From Streptomyces sp. NBC_01485 (GTDB lineage Bacteria > Actinomycetota > Actinomycetes > Streptomycetales > Streptomycetaceae): a stretch of DNA of 64,000 bases. Made by a program: the position numbers and the translations under genes. The stretch is taken from positions 8,184,001-8,248,000 of the forward strand of contig NZ_CP109435.1 of NCBI RefSeq assembly GCF_036227125.1, read 5' to 3'. This document shows, piece after piece, positions 35,222 to 43,893 of this stretch (its first letter is position 1; each line of letters opens with the position of its first letter). The notes below the pieces were generated by a model. The model made no database searches, had not been told where the DNA came from, and saw nothing but the letters and a program-made list of their open reading frames with translations.

Positions 35222-35367
35222 TCCGCGGCTCCGTCCTGGGCCGCGGCGGACTTCTCCGCCTGCTGGTGGATCTTGCCGATCAGCTCGTACACCTGCGCGT
35301 ACGGCTGGGTACCGAGCGCCTCCAGCAGGAGGTTGGTCTCGGCGAGCGTCAGCTCCAGGGTGATCAT
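35218..35367 (-). CDS. 49-aa conserved-type small protein
   Basis: Begins MITLELTLAETNLLLEALGT and continues QPYAQVYELIGKIHQQAEKS, so a beta-strand is followed by two helices. Short proteins of this pattern (LELTxxExNLxLxALGxxPYxxVxELIxKI) recur in phage and accessory regions, in my recollection. Their function is unknown to me. Both ends overlap neighbours as ATGA, so it is coupled to the 1177-aa gene before it and to the LamG gene after it. This is strong evidence that it is real. A chaperone or adaptor between them is only a guess. Confidence 0.75.
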   Translation of the reverse strand: MITLELTLAETNLLLEALGTQPYAQVYELIGKIHQQAEKSAAAQDGAAE

Positions 35368-38300
35368 CGTGCTCCTTGGTCGGTCTGCGGGTCGCGCACC
35401 GGACGCAGCGTCAGCCAGCCCTCGCGCAGGGTCGCCCGAGCGGGGAGCCGGGCGTCGGGCCGTGGCGGATCGGCCTGCTCGAACCGGCCGGTCCGCCGCT
35501 GTTCCTGCCACGACCAGGCGTAACCGGGCTCGTCCGGCAGGGGTACGGCGAGATGGTCCGCGTCGGTGAGGACCGGCGCGGTGCGGAAACTGACGGCCAT
35601 GCCCTCCAGGGCGTCCCGGAACATCCCGGCCGGGATCCGCAGCGAACGGGTCGGCAGGATCCCCGCCGTCGCGTGCACCGTGCCCCGGGGGTCGATCAGC
35701 ATCGTCAGGTACTGCGGCGGCGCGTCGAGCGCTTGGACCAGGGGGTCCTCGGGGGAGCGGACGTCGTGCCAGAGAGGGCCGAGGCGCTGCGCCGAATCCT
35801 CCAGCCAGAACCCGAGGACCCCGTCGTCGAGGACCTGGTGCTCGCCGATCCTGACCGGGAAGCGGACCAGCGGGAAGTCGTCGGTCTCCCGGCAGGCGCG
35901 GCCCATGTCCTGCCGGAAGACGTTCCAGTCCTGGTGATTGGCCGGACGGCCCATCAGCTCCAGCGACACCCGCGCGCGGACCACCGCCAGCGGCTGGCCC
36001 ATCAGCACGGCCCGGCCCCGGTGCTGGGCGTAGTCCTCCGGCTCGATGTACTGAAGAGTGGCGTCCAGATCCTCCAGGAACGTGCCCAGAGCGGTCGGCC
36101 CGGTGTCGTGTAGACGTTGCACGACCGCCCGCAGACGGGGGTTGGCGATCGCCTCGATCGGGCCCAGAGCCCCTCCGGGCAGCTCCCGCCACTGGGCGGA
36201 CTGCGGCTGGGCGGCGTCCGGCAGGGCGTGCAGTGCGCCGATCGCCGAACCGTCGGCGGCGTACACGGCGAGACCGGCGTCGAGGTGGTCGGGTATCAGC
36301 CAGCCGCAGATCGGGGAGGTGTCCGGCAGACCGTTGGTCTGCCGGATGTCGTCCTGCGCGTCGAGCCACTCGAACGACAGCCGTGCGGGCTGGGCCAGCC
36401 GGGGCGGCATCGCCACCCAGTCCGGGTGCTCGGGCATCCGCAACTGTGTGGTGGTCCGGATCCGGTCGGCGTTCACGTCCTGGGCGGTGCCGAAGTTGTC
36501 CAGGATCCGTAGCCGCAGCACCCGCAGCGCACCCGCGCGGATCGGGTTGAAGTCGCTGAGCGGCTGCGGTGCGTGCCGCGTCTGCGCGCCCACCGCCTGT
36601 GCCACGTCGGCGGCGAACCGCTGGTGGCCGGGGAAGCCCAGCGGATCGGCTATCGGGAGCTGCCGGGTGAGCTTGCGCATGAGCAGGGCGTCGTTGAACC
36701 CGTTCAGGGCGGCGGACAGATTGCTGTCCTCGTGCTCCGCGAGATGCCGGTAGACACGGACGAGCAGAGCCAGCCGCCGGTCACTTCCGTGGGCGTCGAA
36801 CCAGTCGAGCACGGGGGCCGGGTCCGCCAGGAACGCCTCGCGGGTCACCTCGGGCTGCCCCGACGCGTTGTGGAGCGGCAGCACAGCGCCCTGCAGGTAA
36901 CGCAGCACCCGGGAGGACAGCACCGGCCGGGCGCCCGGCGACAGGATCGTCGTACCGGTGTAGACGTTGGCGCCCTTGTCCGGTATCTGCCGGACCGGCT
37001 GGAGCTCCACGTCACGGGGCGGCAGGACGTAGTTGCCGGTGACGAAGTCCTCGCTGTACCTGCGGTCGCGCGGATCGTTGTTGTTGCCGATCGTCGCGGG
37101 GAAGAACTCCACCTCCCATTCCAGCACCGTGGGATGCCAGGACGGTCCGGTCCACTCGGCGGCCGCGAAGTTCGGCACCGGCAGCTTCACCACGGCGGCG
37201 ACGGCACTCGCCCGCAGGGCCCGCACGGCTTTCGGCGTACCCAGGTCCGGCTGGCCCTCGGCGGACAGGGCGCACTCCAGCAGCCCCTGAGGATGCAGCG
37301 CCCCGTCCTGCCCGTGGCGGTCACCGGGAGTGGCCGCCTGCCCGGTGAGCAGCACCACGGGATCATTGGGGAGCTGGTACGCCGGTGCGGGAATCTCGTG
37401 CAGGACGAAGGTGCTGCGGGCGCCCACGGCGATGGCGTTGAAATCCTTCAGCGCGACATCGACGGCCGTGCGCGCGTCGCGCAGCCGCTGGGCCAGGAGT
37501 TCGGCCCTCCCGGAGTCCTCGTCGAGCAGGCCCATCGTGCGCCGGAGGAAGAACGCCACCCGGTCCTGGTCCGGATACGAGTCCACCAGGGCGTCGTACG
37601 GATAGGCGCAGAGCTGGTACTTGTACCAGTCGGCGAACAACTGCTCGCGCACCGAGGTCAGTTGATGACGCGCCCGGTCCAGGTCGGTCTGGGTGACGTT
37701 CAGGAGATTCAGCAGGTCGCTCAACGCGTGGGGCACGGTGAGCTGTTCGCGTGCCTGCTTGTGCTCGGCGGTGACGCCGTCGGTGTCGTCCTGCCGCCGC
37801 AGGGACCACTGGATGCCGGAGGGCACGTCGTGGAAGGTGGCGGAGTGCCGGGACTCGCTCAGGCCGAAGCCGAGGTCCAGCGGCTTCGACTCCAGCTCGT
37901 CGGCGAAGGCCAGCGCCTCCAGGAGCTCTTCCACCTGGTCGGCGGACTCGGTGGGCAGGACGCTTCCCAGGTGCGCGGCGAGCGCCTCGGTGGCGGTGTT
38001 CCCGACGCAGACGCCGGTCTCGTCGTCCGCGTCGGACAGCAGGGGACTCGACTTGATGCCGGTGGCCGCGAAGGTCAGCTGTGCGTAGCAGAGCACCCGG
38101 CCCGGCGCCGGAGCGTCGGGACCGGCCGAGGGCGCCGTCCAGCCGAACCGGAGGCGGGCCGCCTCCTGCCAGCCGTGCACGTCCGGCGCCGCCGAGCCGT
38201 CACCCAGCGCGGTGGCGGGATCCTGGCCGGGGTCGTCGAACCAGCCGAGCACCTCGTACCGCAGGCCCTTCGGCGGGACGCCCGGATAGTCGGGGTCGTG

Positions 38301-38897
38301 GAAGCCGAAGACGCTGTGGCAGTTGCCGTACTGCGCCGCGAAGGTGGGCTCCCCGTATCCGACCGCGGTCAGCTCGGGGAGATACCGCGAGCGGTCGGTG
38401 GAGCGGCTCCAGACGTCGAGCGGTATCTTCCGGCCGAGCCGCCGGTACGGCAGGCCCGGCCCGGGTACCGGATAGCGGACCGCGGCGGGGTTGTCGTCGG
38501 ACAGGTAGTCGCTCTCGACGACCCACTCCTCCTCCACCCGCCCGTCTCTGCTCCGGGTCACCAGCCAGCGGTTCGGCACCGCCGGGACGGCGGTGGTGCC
38601 GTCCTCGCGCTGGACCATCCGGGTCAGGCCGTCGGGCAGCGCCCAGTGGAGATGGATGCCGGCCCTGAGCCGGAAGTCCTCGTCCTGGAAGGGGGTCCGC
38701 ACCATGATCTCGCTGACGTACGGGAGATCCTCGTTCTGGTCCAGACCGGTGGCCGGGTCGCGGTACGGGAGCCGGCTGAAGTCGTTGTCCGGTCCCCGCA
38801 CATCGAGATCGCCGGCCAGGCACAGCGCGTCGAGGTGAACCGGCACGACCAGCGGTCCGCCGACGCTCACCGGTCTTCCGCCGTCGGGGTCGGACAT
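35364..38897 (-). CDS. Giant 1177-aa protein, first gene of the island operon
   Basis: 1177 aa from ATG 38897 (AAGGGA ribosome site about 13 bp upstream). I do not recognise a domain. It reads PLVVPVHLDALCLAGDLDVR at the start and LRAGIHLHWALPDGLTRM at about residue 70. A central helical stretch (QTDLDRARHQLTSVREQLF, ELLAQRLRDARTAVDVALKD) could form a coiled coil. The C-terminal third is beta-rich. There is no signal peptide or membrane segment. An upstream extension of the frame to 39224 lacks coding character, so the ATG was preferred. A structural backbone of the encoded system is plausible, but that is inferred from size and position only. Confidence 0.8.
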   Translation of the reverse strand: MSDPDGGRPVSVGGPLVVPVHLDALCLAGDLDVRGPDNDFSRLPYRDPATGLDQNEDLPYVSEIMVRTPFQDEDFRLRAGIHLHWALPDGLTRMVQREDGTTAVPAVPNRWLVTRSRDGRVEEEWVVESDYLSDDNPAAVRYPVPGPGLPYRRLGRKIPLDVWSRSTDRSRYLPELTAVGYGEPTFAAQYGNCHSVFGFHDPDYPGVPPKGLRYEVLGWFDDPGQDPATALGDGSAAPDVHGWQEAARLRFGWTAPSAGPDAPAPGRVLCYAQLTFAATGIKSSPLLSDADDETGVCVGNTATEALAAHLGSVLPTESADQVEELLEALAFADELESKPLDLGFGLSESRHSATFHDVPSGIQWSLRRQDDTDGVTAEHKQAREQLTVPHALSDLLNLLNVTQTDLDRARHQLTSVREQLFADWYKYQLCAYPYDALVDSYPDQDRVAFFLRRTMGLLDEDSGRAELLAQRLRDARTAVDVALKDFNAIAVGARSTFVLHEIPAPAYQLPNDPVVLLTGQAATPGDRHGQDGALHPQGLLECALSAEGQPDLGTPKAVRALRASAVAAVVKLPVPNFAAAEWTGPSWHPTVLEWEVEFFPATIGNNNDPRDRRYSEDFVTGNYVLPPRDVELQPVRQIPDKGANVYTGTTILSPGARPVLSSRVLRYLQGAVLPLHNASGQPEVTREAFLADPAPVLDWFDAHGSDRRLALLVRVYRHLAEHEDSNLSAALNGFNDALLMRKLTRQLPIADPLGFPGHQRFAADVAQAVGAQTRHAPQPLSDFNPIRAGALRVLRLRILDNFGTAQDVNADRIRTTTQLRMPEHPDWVAMPPRLAQPARLSFEWLDAQDDIRQTNGLPDTSPICGWLIPDHLDAGLAVYAADGSAIGALHALPDAAQPQSAQWRELPGGALGPIEAIANPRLRAVVQRLHDTGPTALGTFLEDLDATLQYIEPEDYAQHRGRAVLMGQPLAVVRARVSLELMGRPANHQDWNVFRQDMGRACRETDDFPLVRFPVRIGEHQVLDDGVLGFWLEDSAQRLGPLWHDVRSPEDPLVQALDAPPQYLTMLIDPRGTVHATAGILPTRSLRIPAGMFRDALEGMAVSFRTAPVLTDADHLAVPLPDEPGYAWSWQEQRRTGRFEQADPPRPDARLPARATLREGWLTLRPVRDPQTDQGAR

Positions 38898-39481
38898 ACG
38901 ACGGCTGTCCCTTGCGACACGGTTCCCCCCAGAGTCCGGCTGCCAGCCGAAAAGTGTCCCGGCCGGTTCAGCGAGCGTCACCGTAGTGGGCAAGTAGCCG
39001 TGCGAAACGCGCAGTTGATCCAAAGCGGCAGCACTGGAGGCGGCGGTCGCCACGGGAAAACGGGCCGACGCGTCCTTCACGATTGTGCGACCGCAACGAC
39101 CGCGGGAAACGAGGCTGTCCGGCCCGCCGGAGGCCGCTGTCGGGACGAGAGTTGGGCAGGGCCCTGGGCGGGAACACGGGCAGGGCCGTCGTTCCCGGCG
39201 CGGTGAAGTTCCCTCTTCGCACAACGAGAGCGGCCCAGTCCCTGTCCCCGGGCGTGCCGCCGCTGCCGGTCCGGCCGACGCGGATGACGGGACCGGCTTC
39301 GGCGCCGGAAGGTTCCCGCGTGGTTCTTCCGGTGATCCGTCCGGTTGTTCTTCCTGGTGCTCCTGCTCGCCAGTACATGGTCAAAGGGAGGGCGGCCGGT
39401 ATGTGGTGATCGCCGGTGAGTACCATCCGCTGAACGGCGAGGCGTCGGGGTCCTCGCCCGGATGCTTCGGCAGGCGAAGTA
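38898..39481. promoter_or_regulatory. 584-bp divergent control region of the island
   Basis: It separates the seven-gene operon from the LAL-type regulator and must hold promoters for both. A perfect odd palindrome CGGCTG-C-CAGCCG lies at 38937-38949, 40 bp before the operon start codon. I see no convincing gene. An open frame reaching 39224 has neither ribosome site nor protein-like composition. Confidence 0.55.
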
Positions 39482-42400
39482 GTGCGGGGGGCACGGGAGT
39501 TGACGACGTTCGGTGAGATGCTGCTGGTCTTCCGCCGGGCCGCGGGGCTGACCCAGGAGGAGCTGGCCGAGGCCGCCGGGATGGCGGCCCGGTCCATCCG
39601 GGACCTGGAGCGCGGCCGGCGAGCGCGCCCGCAGCGCCGCACGGCGCAGTTGCTGGTGTCGGCGCTGGGGCTGGGCGACGCCGACGCCGCCAAGTTGCTC
39701 GCGGCGGGCCGCCCCGGCGGGCAGCCGGTTCCTTCCGCCGACGACGGCACGGCGCCGTCCGGCCTGCTCGGCCGTCAGCACCAACTGATGGTCCTGGAGC
39801 GTGCGGCCGGTGAGGCACGGGCGGGCCGGGGCGGCGTGGTGCTGGTGCGGGCGGGCGCGGGGAGGGGGAAGACCGCGCTGCTTGACGCGTGGGCGGGCGT
39901 CCAGCAGCCGGGGGAGATCCGGGTGGTGTCCGCGAGTGGGGCGGAGCTGGAGCAGGGCTTCGCCTTCGCGGTGCTGCGGCAACTGGTCGAGCCCCTGCTG
40001 GCCCGAGCCGGTGACGAGGGGCGGGCACGGCTGCTGTCGGGTCCGGCGCAGCTGGCGTCGCACGCTCTGCGTGTGGAGGGGACCGGTGAGCTGTCGCCCG
40101 AGGCGTCGCTGGGCCTCCTGCACAGCCTGTACTGGCTGATGGTGCATGCCGCCGACGAGGGACCGCTCGCCCTGGTGGTCGACGACGTGCACTGGGCGGA
40201 CCCACCGTCGGCGCGGTGGCTCGAATACCTGGCGCGGCGGCTGCGGGGTCTGCCCCTGCTGCTGGTGCTGGCGGGGCGGCCGGACGACGGTGCCGGGGCC
40301 GGGCCGATGCTGGAACGGATCGCCGCACAGCCCTACTGCCGGCGGATCGACCTGCCCGGGCTGGACATCGACAGTGTGACCCGCCTGGTGCGGGCGAGCC
40401 TGGGGCCCGGCGAACCACGGTTCGTCGCCGCGTGCGCCTCGGCCACCGGAAGCAACCCGCTGCTGCTGCACGCGCTGCTGCGGACCCTGGCCGACAACCA
40501 GGTCGGCGCCACCGACGACCAGGCCCACCTGGTGGCGGAGTTCCGGGGCCGGATCCTCGCCGAAACCGTGGTCAAACGGCTGGCCGACGAGCCGGAGCCG
40601 GTCCTCAGCCTGGCGCGGGCCCTAGTGGTGCTGGGGGACGAGGCCACCTGGAAGGTCACCGCCGAACTGGCGGGCCTCGGCGAGCCGAAGGCACGGGAAC
40701 TCGGCGGCAGGCTGCGGCAGATCGGCGTGCTGGCGCCGGGCGAGCCGGTGCGGTTCGGGCACGCCCTGGTCCGCACCGCCGTCGCCGAAGCCGTCCTGGG
40801 ACCGGTGGAACTGGCCGCCGGTCACGCGCGGGCAGCCGAACTGCTGCGCAGCGACGGCGCCGCCGACGACCTGGTGGCGGCCCATCTGCTGCTGGCCGAA
40901 CCGGGCGGCGAGGGCTGGTGGGTGGACGTCCTGCGGGAGGCGGCGCGGGCGACTCGCGGCCGAGGGGCTCCGGAGGTCACCTCCGCCTATCTGCGCCGGG
41001 CTCTGCGCGAGCCGCTCTCCGCCGAAGAGCGCGGTCCCCTGCTGCTGGACCTGGGCAGGGACGAGATACAGATCGACGTCGGCGCCGCCAGGCACCACCT
41101 GGCGCAGGCATCGACGGCACTGACCGACCCGTACGCGCTGGCCGAGACGGCCTCTCTGCTCGCCAGCGCACTGTTCCTCAGCCACGAGCACGAGCGCGCC
41201 GTCGACGTCCTCGCCCGCGCCGTGGACGATCTGGGGCAGACCGACGACGGCATCGGCCTCGTCCGTGAGGTGTCGTGGTTCCTCCAGGCACAGATGCTGC
41301 TGATCGGCTATGACCAGCTGTCCACGCTCCCCGCCGCACGCCGGCACGCTCGACGGCTGCGGGACCACAAGCTGGCCGGCGACACCCCTGGTGAGTGCGT
41401 GGTCCTGGCCGCGCTGTCCGCCTGGGCCACCACGGGGGAGGCCAGCGCCCAGGTCGCGGGCGACCTCCTCGACCGGGCCCTGCGGGGCGGACTGGCCGCC
41501 GCGGACGCGTCCCACATGTTCGTGACCCTCGCCGGGCTGGCCTTCGTGGCCACCGACCGGCTCGACGACGCGGTCGCGCGCTTCGACCGCATCGGCGACA
41601 CGGGTGGCCGGTGGGGGTCGTTCCTGATGGTCTCGTCCGCGCTGACCTGGCAACTGCTCGTCCAGGCCCGCCGCGGCCGGCAGCTCCCGCTCACCGCCGA
41701 CTTCGGACACCCCGCCACCACGGCGGACCAGGGCCTGGAGCCTCGCGTCAGGCTCTCGATGACGACCCAGGTGGGCGAGTCGCTGATCGAGCGGTGCGAT
41801 CTGACCTCGGCGACGGCGGTGCTCACCGCGGACGCCGACTTCGACCGGGTGGGCTGGACCTGGCAGGGCCCGGCGCTCCTCGCTCGCAGCCGCCTGCACG
41901 CGGCGCGGGGCAACCCGGCCGCCGCCCTCGCCGTCCTGCACGAGTACGGCACGCAGGAGAACCGGGCACAGGTCATGAGCCTGGCCGGGGCGCCCTGGCG
42001 GTCGCGGGCGGCCCTGCTGCACCTCACGCTCGGACAGCGGACGGACGCGCTCCAACTGGCCACCGAGGAACTGGAGCTGGCCCACCGATGGGGCACCGAG
42101 CGAGCGATCGGGATGGCCTCACGCTGTCTGGGCGTCATCCGTGGCGGACACAGCGGGCAGGCCCTCCTGCGCGACGCCGTGGCCGTGCTGAAACGGTCCC
42201 CCGCCCGACTGGAACTGGCCCGCGCCCACTACAGCCTTGGCACCGCCCTCCTGCGCGGCGGCGACACCGACGAGGCCCGCCAGGCCCTCACCCAGGCGCT
42301 CCACCTCGCGGACACCTGCGGCAGCGTCCTGCTGGGTGGCCAAGTACGCGGAGCGCTCGCCACGGCAGGCGTGCGCGCGAAGCCGGCCCCACCGGCGGCC

Positions 42401-42601
42401 CCGAGCCTCTCCCTGACCGAACACCGGCTGGTCGAACTCCTGCGCGCAGGCCACAGCGACCGCCAGATCGCCCAGGCCCTGCTCCTGACCCCGCACGACG
42501 TGACCGGACTCATCGAGCAAGCAGGCCGCACACTGGGGGTGACCAGCAGGGCGGAGCTGGCGTCCCCGGCCCAGGCCCACCAGCAAGCCGGCGGTGAGTA
42601 G
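39482..42601 (+). CDS. XRE-AAA-TPR-HTH large transcriptional regulator (LAL-like)
   Basis: 1039 aa. Residues 9-60 are an XRE helix-turn-helix (LLVFRRAAGLTQEELAEAAG, RSIRDLERGRRARP). Walker A is GAGRGKTALLDAW (about 125-137) and Walker B LALVVDDVHWADPPS (about 222). A long helical TPR-like region follows. The end has a LuxR-like HTH (SLTEHRLVELLRAGHSDRQIAQAL). Having an XRE domain in front of the LuxR-LAL plan is the SARP/LAL-hybrid style seen in Streptomyces cluster activators. It probably controls the divergent operon. GTG 39482 is the longest start, and TTG 39500 or ATG 39518 are also possible. Confidence 0.85.
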   Translation: MRGARELTTFGEMLLVFRRAAGLTQEELAEAAGMAARSIRDLERGRRARPQRRTAQLLVSALGLGDADAAKLLAAGRPGGQPVPSADDGTAPSGLLGRQHQLMVLERAAGEARAGRGGVVLVRAGAGRGKTALLDAWAGVQQPGEIRVVSASGAELEQGFAFAVLRQLVEPLLARAGDEGRARLLSGPAQLASHALRVEGTGELSPEASLGLLHSLYWLMVHAADEGPLALVVDDVHWADPPSARWLEYLARRLRGLPLLLVLAGRPDDGAGAGPMLERIAAQPYCRRIDLPGLDIDSVTRLVRASLGPGEPRFVAACASATGSNPLLLHALLRTLADNQVGATDDQAHLVAEFRGRILAETVVKRLADEPEPVLSLARALVVLGDEATWKVTAELAGLGEPKARELGGRLRQIGVLAPGEPVRFGHALVRTAVAEAVLGPVELAAGHARAAELLRSDGAADDLVAAHLLLAEPGGEGWWVDVLREAARATRGRGAPEVTSAYLRRALREPLSAEERGPLLLDLGRDEIQIDVGAARHHLAQASTALTDPYALAETASLLASALFLSHEHERAVDVLARAVDDLGQTDDGIGLVREVSWFLQAQMLLIGYDQLSTLPAARRHARRLRDHKLAGDTPGECVVLAALSAWATTGEASAQVAGDLLDRALRGGLAAADASHMFVTLAGLAFVATDRLDDAVARFDRIGDTGGRWGSFLMVSSALTWQLLVQARRGRQLPLTADFGHPATTADQGLEPRVRLSMTTQVGESLIERCDLTSATAVLTADADFDRVGWTWQGPALLARSRLHAARGNPAAALAVLHEYGTQENRAQVMSLAGAPWRSRAALLHLTLGQRTDALQLATEELELAHRWGTERAIGMASRCLGVIRGGHSGQALLRDAVAVLKRSPARLELARAHYSLGTALLRGGDTDEARQALTQALHLADTCGSVLLGGQVRGALATAGVRAKPAPPAAPSLSLTEHRLVELLRAGHSDRQIAQALLLTPHDVTGLIEQAGRTLGVTSRAELASPAQAHQQAGGE

Positions 42602-42725
42602 ACCCTGCGGTCGGCGCGATTCGGCGGCCTGGAGTCGCGAATCGGGGGTGTGACCTGCACGGACATGGCTGAGGGCGCCTGAGAGGCGTTTCAGTGATGT
42701 CCCGGCCGCGGCTGCGCATCGTCGG

Positions 42726-43064
42726 ATGCCGGACCTTCTCGCCGATGTGCGGGGCCTGGCCGATCGGCTGCCCGAGCGTGAAGTCAATCGGATGATCCGC
42801 CAGCTGAAGAAGACCGCCGATGAGGCTGCCAGTCACATCACGGCGCTGCAGGGTGAAGCGGTCGACTCGTGGGTTGCGGCCACGCATGCTCTTCACCCCG
42901 CGGTCTCGGGCAGCCGGTCCGTCAGCCCGGCCCGGGCCGCCCAGCGCCGCGTCCGCTCTGCGCTGCGGCATCTGCGCCGCTTGCCTGACCGGCCGCTCAC
43001 CCGTGAGGCCCGGCGGCTGATCGAACTGTTGGAGAAGGACCGCGGCGAGGCCGGCGGCGAGTGA
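42726..43064 (+). CDS. Small helical hypothetical protein (112 aa)
   Basis: Starts MPDLLADVRGLADRLPEREV and continues NRMIRQLKKTADEAASHITAL. It is helical, basic (PLTREARRLIELLEKDRGE) and cytoplasmic, with good GC third-position bias but no family I know. It may be a DNA-associated accessory gene of the island. The 124 bp before it contain nothing evident. Confidence 0.5.
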   Translation: MPDLLADVRGLADRLPEREVNRMIRQLKKTADEAASHITALQGEAVDSWVAATHALHPAVSGSRSVSPARAAQRRVRSALRHLRRLPDRPLTREARRLIELLEKDRGEAGGE

Positions 43065-43650
43065 CGCCGCGCAGCGGCGGCTGGCCGATGCGTGGATCGC
43101 GCGCCTGCACGCCTCATGGCCCCGTCCCGAACGCGGCTCGGCCCACGACGTCAGGACGCCGATCCGGTCCCGCTGCGAGAGGTGGCGGGCAAGGCCGCAG
43201 GGCGAAACGGCCACACACGGGCTGTAGAGCGGGAGCGAGTGCCCGACGAGAGGGTCGCGGTGGCGGCAGCGGTCCGCGGCGCATTGAAGAAGGCCGCCCG
43301 GGAGCGCTCGACGACCTCCTGGGCGCGGCTGCGCCGTCGGCACTCTCTACATGTAGGCGGCCGACCGACTCGGTCGGGACGTGCCCGTTGATCCCCACGC
43401 GGCTCGCGCGCGGTGGCAGACCGAGGCCCTCCACCTGCACCGGCTCTATCGCCACGAACAACCACGAAGGTCGACGGATGGTTCGTCAAGCGCGGTGGGG
43501 ACGGGGCTGGCATGGCCCAAGTACCTTGAGGTGCCGAAGGCGGGGCAGCTGCTTGCGATGTCGATCAAGGGCCGGTCGCAGACCTGCTCGCGCGAGACGA
43601 CTTCGACTGGCGCGGTGATCTCACAGATGGAAGTACTGGTGGACTGGCGT
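43065..43650 (+). other. Decayed coding sequence near the right end of the island
   Basis: Protein-like stretches occur in different plus frames and are broken by stops and frame changes: RLADAWIARLHASWPRP at the start, ERVAVAAAVRGALKKAARE near 43240, and DRLGRDVPVDPHAARARWQT near 43370. No frame stays open with gene-like composition. It looks like one or two genes eroded by frameshifts. I cannot name them. A lost integrase is possible but not shown. Confidence 0.45.
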
Positions 43651-43652
43651 CC

Positions 43653-43672
43653 TGGGGACCATTTGGGGACCA
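43653..43672 (+). promoter_or_regulatory. Right arm-type motif pair (TGGGGACCA x2)
   Basis: Same 9-mer pair, 2-bp spacer and orientation as at 23172-23191. It lies 96 bp before attR. Together the two pairs would flank the att core in an excised circle. Confidence 0.6.
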
Positions 43673-43768
43673 CACGGTGCTCGCGACCCTGAACAGCGCA
43701 CGCTGAGGCGCACGTCCTGCACCCTAGTTTTGCCCGATATATGCACGTAATTCCTATGGCTCGCGCTC

Positions 43769-43811
43769 CTGGGGGTCAAGGGGTCGCAGGTTCAAATCCT
43801 GTCGTCCCGAC
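43769..43811 (+). repeat. attR: 43-bp tRNA-Pro 3' repeat
   Basis: Identical to 23067-23109. Here it is an orphan tRNA 3' half, with no acceptor 5' strand or D arm before it, which marks the far junction of the integrated island. Host DNA resumes after it. Confidence 0.93.
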
Positions 43812-43829
43812 CAGCTTCATCGCAGGTCG

Positions 43830-43863
43830 GAAGCCGCTTTCCCAACTTTGGGAAGGCGGCTTC
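43830..43863 (+). terminator. Original host terminator of tRNA-Pro
   Basis: A 14-bp stem with one G-U pair (GAAGCCGCTTTCCC with GGGAAGGCGGCTTC) encloses a 6-nt loop. It lies 18 bp after the orphan tRNA 3' end, the same spacing as the island hairpin after the intact tRNA. Before integration it would have terminated the tRNA transcript. Confidence 0.8.
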
Positions 43864-43893
43864 GATGCGTTCGGGGGAAGCTACGCTTGGATC

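Noticed and set aside
23859..38897. Island operon as a contractile injection system or a complete prophage
   Set aside because: I see no sheath, tube, spike, baseplate, AAA chaperone, portal, terminase or capsid protein. Only lysin and fibre features are present.
38898..39224. Upstream extension of the 1177-aa gene
   Set aside because: Composition differs from the rest, no conserved start was seen, and a ribosome site fits ATG 38897.
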